5,935 nucleotides of DNA from Verrucomicrobiota bacterium (GTDB taxonomy: Bacteria > Verrucomicrobiota > Verrucomicrobiia > Chthoniobacterales > JAFAMB01). The stretch is from the NCBI GenBank assembly GCA_019241095.1, contig JAFAXJ010000457.1:1-5935 (forward strand), in the 5' to 3' direction. The notes under the pieces were generated by a model. It was given only the letters and a program-made list of their open reading frames with translations, searched no databases and had not been told where the DNA came from. The number at the start of each line of letters is the position of its first letter. The stretch's first letter is position 1. This document shows, piece by piece, positions 1 to 5,743 of the stretch. Both the position numbers and the translations under genes were made by a program.

Positions 1-268
1 CAGAATTCACTTAAAGAGCTTGTTTGCATAGCTGGAGCCCAAAGCTCATGGCGTAAAGATGAGGAGAGAAGCAGGATTGGTCGGCGCGGTTTCAGAGGAG
101 GGGCGGGTCACAAGGTCACGGTTTCAGCAGTGAACTGCGGGCTACAATCATAGATCTCAGCGGAACCGATCATCGGAAGAGAAAGAGAACTTTAAATTTG
201 ACCACGCCGGCTCACACCGATGACTTCGCTTTGCTCTTTATGATCGCTCGGCTAATCTGCCTTCGCGA
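1..268. other. Upstream region of carB, no gene recognised
   Basis: No open frame here gives a recognisable protein. A + frame is open from base 1 to a TAG at 151-153, but its translation resembles no family I know and has no CarA C-terminal features, so carA is not immediately upstream. Small sequence features are visible. The 9-base CGGTTTCAG occurs at 87-95 and 119-127. GGTCAC occurs twice 8 bases apart at 106-111 and 114-119. CCGATcATCGG at 166-176 is a short palindrome. TACAAT at 143-148 resembles a -10 box but has only a poor -35 partner (GTTTCA, 121-126). The carB promoter presumably lies here, but I cannot place it with confidence. Confidence 0.5.
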
Positions 269-3200
269 ATGCCTAAGAACACCGATCTTCATAAAATCCT
301 GTTAATAGGTTCTGGACCAATAGTTATCGGCCAGGGCTGCGAGTTTGACTACTCCGGAGTGCAGGCTTGCAAGGCCCTCAAGGAAGAGGGCTTTGAGGTC
401 GTTTTGGTTAACTCGAATCCTGCCACCATCATGACTGACCCAGAGTTTGCTGATCGCACCTACATCGAGCCGATCACAAAAGATATGGTCGAAAAGATCA
501 TAGCTCGAGAAAGACCCGATGCCCTACTACCTACTTTGGGCGGCCAGACGGCGCTTAACACTGCCATGGAGCTTTATCATGGCAATGTTCTCACGCATTA
601 TAATGTCAGGCTGATCGGCGCCAACGCAGATGCGATTGCTAAAGGGGAAGACCGCCACCTCTTCAAGGAAGCAATGCTGAAGATCGGTCTTGACGTTCCG
701 CGTTCTGGCATCGCCCGTAGTTGGTTGGATGCTCGGGACATCGCAGGAGTCATTGGCACGATGCCGTTGATTGTTCGACCCGCCTATACGCTTGGCGGAG
801 CAGGCGGGGGAATCGCTTACAATCGACAAGAATTTGAGGAGATCGTCAGGAGAGGCCTCGACCAATCACCAGTAGGCGAGGTTTTGGTCGAGGAGTCATT
901 ACTAGGCTGGAAGGAGTTCGAAATGGAGGTAATGCGAGACCGAGCAGATAATTGCGTCGTCATTTGCTCTATCGAAAACCTGGATCCGATGGGAATCCAT
1001 ACTGGCGACTCTATCACGGTAGCGCCTGCGCAAACCTTGAGTGACCGTGAGTTCCAGATTATGCGAGACGCCTCATTCGCAGTGATTCGCGAGATAGGCG
1101 TCGAGACCGGAGGCTCCAATATTCAGTTTGCCGTCAATCCGGTCAGCGGCAGGATGGTTGTCATCGAAATGAATCCTCGAGTCTCCAGGTCCTCCGCCCT
1201 GGCTTCCAAGGCTACCGGTTTTCCGATAGCTAAGATAGCTGCTAAGTTGGCGGTCGGTTTCACTCTCGATGAAATCCGGAACGACATAACCAGAGAAACT
1301 CCAGCCAGCTTCGAACCGGTTATCGATTATTGCGTCGTCAAGATCCCGCGATTCACATTTGAAAAATTCCCACAAGCAGATGCGACACTTACCACTCAAA
1401 TGAAAAGTGTTGGCGAAGCGATGGCAATCGGCAGAACCTTCAAAGAATCGCTGCAAAAAGCGTTGCGATCCCTCGAGATTAGCCGGTTCGGTCTCGGCGC
1501 TGACGGCAAAAATCGTGAGCCTCGCACCGGGACTGGTACTTGGGACCTAGAGGAAATCCAAAGAAAGCTGGTTGTTGCGTCCTGGGACCGCATTTTTTAT
1601 ATTCGGTATGCAGTACTGGCCGGCCTAACGACCGAGCAGATTTTTGAACTAACCAAAATCGATCGCTGGTTCCTGGAACAGATCAGTCAAATTGTTAGTG
1701 CGGAAACTGATATTGCCAGTGGCAAGCTAACGCTGAGGAAAGCAAAGCAATTGGGCTTCTCCGACCGCCAGATCGGCCATTTACGAAGTCGGAGCGAATC
1801 GGAGATCCGAGCTCAACGTATTCGCGAAGCCATCCTACCGACTTACCGGCTGGTAGATACTTGCGCGGCCGAATTCGAGGCCTACACCCCTTATTATTAT
1901 TCAACTTACGGTGAGGAGAACGAGACGAGGACAGGCGATAAAAGGAAAGTCATGATTTTGGGTGGCGGCCCGAATCGTATTGGGCAAGGGATCGAATTTG
2001 ATTACTGCTGCGTTCACGCCTCATTTGCGCTGAAAGAAGAAGGGTTCGAAACTATCATGGTAAATTCGAATCCGGAAACTGTCTCCACCGACTATGACAC
2101 AAGCGACAAACTTTATTTTGAGCCGCTCACGCTAGAAGATGTTCTTAACATTTACGAGCAGGAGAACTGTTTTGCAGCAATCGTGCAGTTTGGAGGACAG
2201 ACTCCGCTCAACCTGGCAGCATCACTGCAGGTTAACGGTGTGCGAATTATCGGGACACAGCCGAGCAGTATTGAAATCGCGGAAGACCGCAAATATTTCT
2301 CTGCATTACTGAAAAAGCTGAGCCTGAATCAGCCTCCTTCTGGAACCGCAACGAATGAAGTTGAAGCGGTCGCGGCGGCTAACGCAATCGGGTATCCGGT
2401 TTTAGTTCGTCCCTCTTTTGTTCTCGGCGGTCGCGCGATGGAGATTGTTTACACGGAAGAAGATCTTCGCCGGTATATACGTACCGCGGTCGAAGCGAGT
2501 TCGGAACGGCCGGTGTTGGTAGACAGATTCCTGGAAGACGCCATTGAGGTGGACGTCGATTGCATCAGTGACGGCGAGATTTCAGTCATTGGCGCTATCA
2601 TGCAGCATATTGAACAAGCAGGTATCCATAGCGGCGATAGTGCTTGTGTTGTTCCCGCGTTTTCTCTGTCCGCGAAGGTTCAGAATGCAATCGCGTCCGC
2701 CACGAAAGCAATGGCCGGCGAACTGCAAGTGTGTGGGTTGATGAACGCGCAGTTCGCGGTCAAGGGTGAAGAAGTTTATGTGTTGGAAGTTAATCCGCGA
2801 GCTTCACGAACAGTCCCGTTTGTCAGTAAGGCGATAGGAGTTCCTCTGGCCAAACTCGCGGCCAAGGTGATGATAGGCAAATCGCTACGGGAACTCGGTT
2901 TCACCCATGAGATTGTGCCTACCCATTACTCGGTGAAAGAAGCTGTCTTTCCGTTTATCCGATTTCCAGGAATCGACATAAGTCTCGGTCCGGAGATGAA
3001 ATCAACAGGCGAGGTCATGGGCATAGATGAAGATCTGGGATTAGCTTATGCAAAATCACAAATGGCTGCTCAACCCTCGTTGCCATCGACCGGAAATGTA
3101 TTTATCAGTGTGAAAGATTCAGATAAGCCAAGCATGGCCCTGTTGGCGAAGGACCTTGCAGGGCTCGGCTTTCAGCTTTATGCGACGGTTGGAACCGCGG

Positions 3201-3499
3201 GCGCCCTGACCGCAGCCGGAGTTTCTGTTCATAAGCTTTTCAAACTTTCGGAAGGTCGTCCTCACGTTTTGGACATGATCAAAAATGATGAGATAATTCT
3301 AATCATCAATACACCAAGCGGAAAAACTCCCCGCAAAGACGAAGTTCAAATTCGCAGCTTGGCCGTTTCCAGGCGCATCCCAATTCTGACTACTATCAGC
3401 GGGGTTGAAGCAAGCATCAGCGCAATCAAATCATTCAAGCTGAAAGGAATGCGGGTAAAGACTTTGCAGGAATATCATAATACCAAGAGGGTCGCTTAA
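269..3499 (+). CDS. carB: Carbamoyl-phosphate synthase large subunit CarB
   Basis: CarB makes carbamoyl phosphate from bicarbonate, two ATP and ammonia delivered by the glutaminase subunit CarA, feeding pyrimidine and arginine synthesis in the cytoplasm. The 1076 residues match the usual length (E. coli 1073). Order: carboxyphosphate ATP-grasp half (about 1-403), oligomerisation domain (404-555), carbamoyl-phosphate ATP-grasp half (556-937), MGS-like allosteric domain (938-1076). Nucleotide-site residues are in place in both halves: R129, R170, H244, Q286, E300, N302, R304 and R674, R714, H787, Q828, E840, N842, R844. Residues equivalent to the E. coli ornithine site (E782, D790, E891, T1041/T1042) and UMP/IMP site (K953, T973, T976, K992) are also present, suggesting effector control is kept (inferred by recalled alignment). 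The start gives the canonical MPKxTDxxKIL N-terminus; no Shine-Dalgarno sequence precedes it. carA is not adjacent, so it lies elsewhere. yicC follows after 37 bases. Confidence 0.98.
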   Translation: MPKNTDLHKILLIGSGPIVIGQGCEFDYSGVQACKALKEEGFEVVLVNSNPATIMTDPEFADRTYIEPITKDMVEKIIARERPDALLPTLGGQTALNTAMELYHGNVLTHYNVRLIGANADAIAKGEDRHLFKEAMLKIGLDVPRSGIARSWLDARDIAGVIGTMPLIVRPAYTLGGAGGGIAYNRQEFEEIVRRGLDQSPVGEVLVEESLLGWKEFEMEVMRDRADNCVVICSIENLDPMGIHTGDSITVAPAQTLSDREFQIMRDASFAVIREIGVETGGSNIQFAVNPVSGRMVVIEMNPRVSRSSALASKATGFPIAKIAAKLAVGFTLDEIRNDITRETPASFEPVIDYCVVKIPRFTFEKFPQADATLTTQMKSVGEAMAIGRTFKESLQKALRSLEISRFGLGADGKNREPRTGTGTWDLEEIQRKLVVASWDRIFYIRYAVLAGLTTEQIFELTKIDRWFLEQISQIVSAETDIASGKLTLRKAKQLGFSDRQIGHLRSRSESEIRAQRIREAILPTYRLVDTCAAEFEAYTPYYYSTYGEENETRTGDKRKVMILGGGPNRIGQGIEFDYCCVHASFALKEEGFETIMVNSNPETVSTDYDTSDKLYFEPLTLEDVLNIYEQENCFAAIVQFGGQTPLNLAASLQVNGVRIIGTQPSSIEIAEDRKYFSALLKKLSLNQPPSGTATNEVEAVAAANAIGYPVLVRPSFVLGGRAMEIVYTEEDLRRYIRTAVEASSERPVLVDRFLEDAIEVDVDCISDGEISVIGAIMQHIEQAGIHSGDSACVVPAFSLSAKVQNAIASATKAMAGELQVCGLMNAQFAVKGEEVYVLEVNPRASRTVPFVSKAIGVPLAKLAAKVMIGKSLRELGFTHEIVPTHYSVKEAVFPFIRFPGIDISLGPEMKSTGEVMGIDEDLGLAYAKSQMAAQPSLPSTGNVFISVKDSDKPSMALLAKDLAGLGFQLYATVGTAGALTAAGVSVHKLFKLSEGRPHVLDMIKNDEIILIINTPSGKTPRKDEVQIRSLAVSRRIPILTTISGVEASISAIKSFKLKGMRVKTLQEYHNTKRVA

Positions 3500-3536
3500 G
3501 CCACTCGCTTTCTCATCGATTCTTGGAATCAGCCCC

Positions 3537-4409
3537 ATGCAAAGCATGACAGGTTATGGGCGTGGGCAAGCTGCTCACGGTGAAAACAAGGTAGTTGTAG
3601 AGATGCAATCCGTTAACAAACGGCAGAGCGAAATCCTACTGTCGCTGCCGCCCGCATTCAGTTTTGTGGAAACCGAACTTCGCGCGAAAATTGATCGCGT
3701 TCTTCATCGGGGTCGAATTACAGTCAGCGTTTCTATCACAGGCCCTCCTACGGACGTTCAGCCAATTATAAATCAATCATTGGCCCAGACGTATCTTCTG
3801 GAGTTTAGACGAATGCAGCAACTATTGCAGCTGAACGGGGATATCAGTCTCGAAACTATCCTTCGTTCGCCAGGAGTTATATCTTCCATACAGCCCGTTA
3901 GCCAAGATCCTCTTCTTGGGTCAATCCTCGAAGAGGCTTTAAATCAGGCGCTACAACAGATGTTGGACATGCGCGAGAGAGAAGGACGCAATCTGCAAAA
4001 GGATCTTTTTACAAGAATTGGGTTGATCCGCTCTGCCGCTAACGACATCCGGGAGTTGCAGCCGCGAGTTGCTAAGCGCTATCGAGAAGCCCTGCTAGAT
4101 CGACTTACAAAGATCGGTCTTGAAATCACTCTTGATGATGAGCGGCTTGCAAGGGAAGTAATCTTTTTTGCGGAACGATCCGACTTCTCTGAAGAGCTTA
4201 CTAGGCTCGAGTCGCATCTGGATCAGTTCATAGAAACTGGGAATAAGGAACAAGCTATCGGGAGAGCCTTGGAATTCATCAGCCAGGAGATCGGACGCGA
4301 GTTAAACACCTTAAGCGCCAAGGCAAACGATGCTGGAATTTCTCAGAAGATCGTCCTTTGCAAATCCGAATTAGAAAAGATTCGCGAGCAGCTCCAGAAC
4401 ATTGAGTGA
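3537..4409 (+). CDS. yicC: YicC/YloC family endoribonuclease
   Basis: Members of this family (E. coli YicC, B. subtilis YloC) are metal-dependent endoribonucleases; E. coli YicC has been linked to small-RNA decay. The 290 residues match family length. The N-terminal YicC-like domain opens with the hallmark MQSMTGYGRG, followed by 'SVN' near residues 25-27 and 'HRGRITVSVSI' near 57-67. The C-terminal DUF1732 part carries ERSDFSEELTRLESHL (about 213-228), ISQEIGRELNTLSAK (248-262) and the closing KSELEKIREQLQNIE, all family signatures. The usual SVNHRxLD segment reads SVNKRQSE here, a modest departure. The ATG at 3537 is favoured because it leaves the expected three residues before MTGYG; ATG 3546 would remove part of the signature. 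No clear Shine-Dalgarno is seen. It sits 37 bases after carB and its stop overlaps a possible GTG start of coaC, so co-transcription is likely. The RNA target in this organism is unknown. Confidence 0.95.
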   Translation: MQSMTGYGRGQAAHGENKVVVEMQSVNKRQSEILLSLPPAFSFVETELRAKIDRVLHRGRITVSVSITGPPTDVQPIINQSLAQTYLLEFRRMQQLLQLNGDISLETILRSPGVISSIQPVSQDPLLGSILEEALNQALQQMLDMREREGRNLQKDLFTRIGLIRSAANDIRELQPRVAKRYREALLDRLTKIGLEITLDDERLAREVIFFAERSDFSEELTRLESHLDQFIETGNKEQAIGRALEFISQEIGRELNTLSAKANDAGISQKIVLCKSELEKIREQLQNIE

Positions 4410-4435
4410 TTCGGCATGAACTCGAAAAACAAAAT

Positions 4436-5008
4436 ATGAATATTGTTCTCGGTGTGACGGCGTCAATCGCGGCGTACCGGTCTGCTGACATAGCCAGCAA
4501 ACTCGCCAAAGAAGGATGTGATGTTCACGTGGTGATGACTGCGGGCGCAGCTAAGTTCATCGCACCACTCACTTTGCAGACGCTATCCAGAAATCCAGTC
4601 ACTAACGATTTGTTTGAGGAAAAAGCTTCCTGGAACCCTGGGCATATTGAATTGGCTGATCGCGCAGATTTGCTGTTAGTTGCTCCTGCGACAGCGGATA
4701 TTATCGCAAAGCTCGCGCACGGTTTTGCTGATGACGCATTGAGCGCTATCGCTCTTGCCACTCGCGCATCTCTGTTAATCGGACCAGCTATGAATGGCAA
4801 AATGTGGCTTCATCCAGCGACAGTAGCTAACGTTCAGATTCTGCGAGATCGAGGCGCTGCCTTTGTCGGACCGGAAGAGGGACTACTGGCTTGCGGTTAC
4901 GAGGGCATTGGCAGGCTTTGGCCCGTGGATGCCATTGTCGCGGAAACGCTCAAGCTTCTTCAGCAGAAGAAAATGCATGAATTAAGCTTGGTTACTAAAA
5001 ACAGATAG
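4436..5008 (+). CDS. coaC: Phosphopantothenoylcysteine decarboxylase CoaC (stand-alone)
   Basis: This FMN-dependent HFCD-family enzyme decarboxylates 4'-phospho-N-pantothenoylcysteine to 4'-phosphopantetheine in coenzyme A synthesis. From the ATG at 4436 the protein is 190 residues: GVTASIAAYRSADIASKL at the FMN-binding N-terminus, catalytic H70 in GHIELADRAD, the flavin-site PATAD (84-88, PASANT in many homologues), PAMNGKMW with N120, and LACGYEGIGR with the catalytic C153. These match E. coli CoaBC H75, N125 and C158. The CoaB ligase domain is absent: the protein ends about 25 residues after the ACG motif region, so CoaB must be encoded elsewhere. A GTG at 4406 would add 10 residues and overlap the yicC stop by 4 bases; I prefer ATG 4436 because MNIVLGVT fits the family start. 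Neither start has a Shine-Dalgarno, so coupling to yicC translation is plausible. Other HFCD flavoproteins (UbiX, EpiD) fit less well. Confidence 0.93.
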   Translation: MNIVLGVTASIAAYRSADIASKLAKEGCDVHVVMTAGAAKFIAPLTLQTLSRNPVTNDLFEEKASWNPGHIELADRADLLLVAPATADIIAKLAHGFADDALSAIALATRASLLIGPAMNGKMWLHPATVANVQILRDRGAAFVGPEEGLLACGYEGIGRLWPVDAIVAETLKLLQQKKMHELSLVTKNR

Positions 5009-5032
5009 GAGGAGATATCTACCTCCTCCTAT
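4997..5032 (-). terminator. Intrinsic terminator of the histone-H1-like gene
   Basis: A perfect 10-base-pair inverted repeat (ATAGGAGGAG at 5005-5014, CTCCTCCTAT at 5023-5032) encloses an 8-base loop. Read on the minus strand, the hairpin is followed by CTG and then five T at 5001-4997, the normal shape of a Rho-independent terminator, beginning 21 bases after the stop of the minus-strand gene. Read on the + strand there is no T tract after the hairpin (TGTGATAA follows), so it should stop coaC transcription less well. The left arm contains the last bases of the coaC stop codon, so the two convergent genes share this element. Confidence 0.8.
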
Positions 5033-5053
5033 TGTGATAACCGCTATTGCGAA

Positions 5054-5233
5054 CTACTTAGCGGGCGTCTTTTTCGCGGCGGGCTTCTTGGCGGCAGACG
5101 ACGCTGCTGGAGAAGCAGGCTTCTTTGCGACTTTCTTAGCCGGAGCCTTCTTTTCGGTCGTTTTCTTAGACGTAGTTGTTTTCTTAGCTGGTGCTGCAGG
5201 CTTGGCCGGCGCTGGCTTCTTTGCTGCTGGCAT
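5054..5233 (-). CDS. Small histone-H1-like, Lys/Ala/Pro-rich basic protein
   Basis: This is a 59-residue protein of extreme composition: by my count 18 Lys, 18 Ala, 10 Pro, 6 Thr, 4 Ser, and one each of Met, Val and Glu. It has no Arg and no aromatic residue. Lys pairs stand at 5-6, 17-18, 23-24, 28-29, 33-34, 37-38, 49-50 and 54-55, mostly within PAKK, AAKK or AKKP units, as in the C-terminal tail of eukaryotic histone H1 and bacterial AAKKP-repeat proteins. It should be strongly cationic, disordered and cytoplasmic; by analogy it binds DNA or RNA and may help compact the nucleoid (inference). There is no globular domain, so it is a tail-only form. The start is fixed by an AAGGGGGGG ribosome binding site 7 bases upstream. 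It converges on coaC and has its own terminator. Hydrophobic or Arg-rich readings of the same bases in other frames are shadows. A low-complexity translation shadow is the main alternative; the RBS and terminator argue against it. Confidence 0.85.
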   Translation of the reverse strand: MPAAKKPAPAKPAAPAKKTTTSKKTTEKKAPAKKVAKKPASPAASSAAKKPAAKKTPAK

Positions 5234-5240
5234 TCATTAT

Positions 5241-5249
5241 CCCCCCCTT
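5241..5249 (-). promoter_or_regulatory. Strong ribosome binding site of the H1-like gene
   Basis: The minus strand reads AAGGGGGGG, ending 7 bases before the ATG at 5233. It is the only clear Shine-Dalgarno-type site in the window, and it decides between this ATG and an overlapping out-of-frame ATG at 5237-5235. The seven-G run is unusual and could vary in length. A TCCTCC stretch slightly upstream (5269-5264) could pair with it. Confidence 0.8.
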
Positions 5250-5252
5250 CAT

Positions 5253-5266
5253 TCCGCAGTTGCGGA
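5253..5266 (-). promoter_or_regulatory. Small hairpin in the 5' leader of the H1-like gene
   Basis: The minus strand reads TCCGC-AACT-GCGGA, a 5-base-pair stem with a 4-base loop, just before the G-run ribosome binding site. Its left arm shares bases with TCCTCC (5269-5264), which could instead pair with the GGGGGG of the site. The two pairings exclude each other, so translation might be switchable. The stem is short and this role is inference. Confidence 0.35.
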
Positions 5267-5419
5267 GGATAAAACTTAACGTGATTCCAATTCGCTTGAC
5301 TAACGAACATTTACTACCTCGTCAACGAGAATTTTGCATATAGTCATAATTTTAGGCCTCGCCGCCTAACTAATTCCCTGAGAACGATTCGCTTCTTTTT
5401 GCGAGAAATCACGTTTACG

Positions 5420-5457
5420 CCGACGATCCGGCGCACAGTGACGAAGCCGCGCGTCGG
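5420..5457. repeat. Nested inverted repeat (possible structured RNA element)
   Basis: CCGACG (5420-5425) pairs with CGTCGG (5452-5457), and inside it CGGC (5429-5432) pairs with GCCG (5446-5449), leaving a 13-base loop and a small internal loop. The + strand continues with ATTTAA, too short a T tract for a clear terminator. Function is unknown. Confidence 0.4.
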
Positions 5458-5497
5458 ATTTAACCTGCAAATCACATCAACTATTAAGCGGGTTCTT

Positions 5498-5519
5498 GCC
5501 GCATGAGCGGCGAAGCCGC
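5498..5519. repeat. GCCGC/GCGGC alternating inverted repeats
   Basis: GCCGC (5498-5502), GCGGC (5507-5511) and GCCGC (5515-5519) lie in a row, so the middle copy can pair with either neighbour. On the minus strand the GCGGC-TTC-GCCGC hairpin falls 9 bases after the final stop codon of the gene remnant at 5529-5742, where a transcription end would be expected, but no T tract follows. CGAAGCCGCG, part of this element, recurs at 5442-5451. Confidence 0.4.
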
Positions 5520-5528
5520 GGCTCAGAC

Positions 5529-5742
5529 TTAGCCCAGGTCGAAGTCGTAGCGCAGCTCTAAGCGCGTCAGGTAAGTAGGATCAGCGCCAAGGGCGCGTCA
5601 CGTAATTCGCGCTTCAAGCATATTGTTCGCGCGTTTCGAGAACGGAATGAATTCGCGCTTGAATTCGACCTCAGTTGTCGCCCGGCTGCAAAGGTCCTAA
5701 GTCTTCCTCGACATCAGCCCGCAGCAGCAGATAGTGAGCGCC
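5529..5742 (-). pseudogene. Decayed 3' end of a possible beta-barrel envelope protein gene
   Basis: Read on the minus strand, this stretch gives a coherent protein tail of about 70 residues only if one frameshift and one stop are bridged. The first part, from GAHYLLLRADVEEDLG to PGDN, ends at a TGA (5673-5671). One base over, the reading continues as EVEFKREFIPFSKRANN then MLEARIT, meets an in-frame TGA (5600-5598), and resumes in the same frame as RALGADPTYLTRLELRYDFDLG-stop (TAA, 5531-5529; shown as two joined short pieces RALGADPTYL and TRLELRYDFDLG). Alternating polar and hydrophobic residues with aromatic ends look like paired beta strands of an outer-membrane or similar barrel protein; this is inference, and I name no family. 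The upstream part is missing because an intact gene starts at 5744. Short frames can arise by chance, so confidence is moderate. Confidence 0.45.
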
Positions 5743-5743
5743 T

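Larger units (their letters stand above)
5267..5528. other. Intergenic stretch with GC-rich hairpins, no gene supported
   Basis: I see no convincing gene here. The left part should hold the promoter of the minus-strand H1-like gene; TTGACG (minus, 5325-5320) resembles a -35 box but the base stretch at the right distance, TAGTCA, is a poor -10. CTCGTcaACGAG at 5318-5329 is a small dyad around the same spot. A nested inverted repeat lies at 5420-5457, and GCCGC/GCGGC copies lie at 5498-5519. A 43-codon minus-strand frame (GTG at 5475 to TGA at 5344) is Arg/Lys-rich but has no recognisable motif or ribosome binding site. No tRNA, tmRNA, 6S or RNase P RNA signature was recognised. Confidence 0.55.

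Noticed and set aside
1..29. A possible divergent minus-strand gene starting MQTSSLSEF and running off the window
   Set aside because: Only nine codons are visible, with no ribosome binding site or family signature.
121..148. A sigma-70-like promoter with GTTTCA and TACAAT upstream of carB
   Set aside because: The -10 is good but the -35 matches only about half of the consensus with a 16-base spacer; not enough to list as a promoter.
1..153. A + frame open from the window edge to a TAG, possibly the end of an upstream gene
   Set aside because: The translation has no recognisable motif, is not like CarA, and 50 open codons in such sequence is not significant.
5034..5279. An 81-codon + strand frame coding for a strongly hydrophobic, membrane-like protein
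   Set aside because: It is the antisense shadow of the Lys/Ala-rich gene: complements of AAG and GCC-type codons give Phe, Leu, Gly and Ala. It crosses the RBS and start of the minus gene and has no own ribosome binding site.
5044..5310. An 88-codon minus-strand frame rich in Arg, Gln and Leu
   Set aside because: It is offset by one base from the H1-like frame, lacks a ribosome binding site at its ATG, and shows the composition expected of a frame-shifted AAG/GCC-rich gene.
5297..5325. A promoter for the H1-like gene with TTGACG and TAGTCA on the minus strand
   Set aside because: The -35 is good and the spacer is 17, but the -10 matches only the first two bases of the consensus.
5344..5475. 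A 43-codon minus-strand frame from GTG, rich in Arg and Lys
   Set aside because: No recognisable family, no ribosome binding site, a GTG start only, and it runs through the nested inverted repeat; more likely chance in GC-rich intergenic sequence.
5280..5528. Checked for tmRNA, 6S RNA, RNase P RNA and tRNA because of the hairpins
   Set aside because: None of the conserved sequences of these RNAs (for example a T-arm, a tag frame with matching acceptor ends, or RNase P core motifs) was found on either strand.
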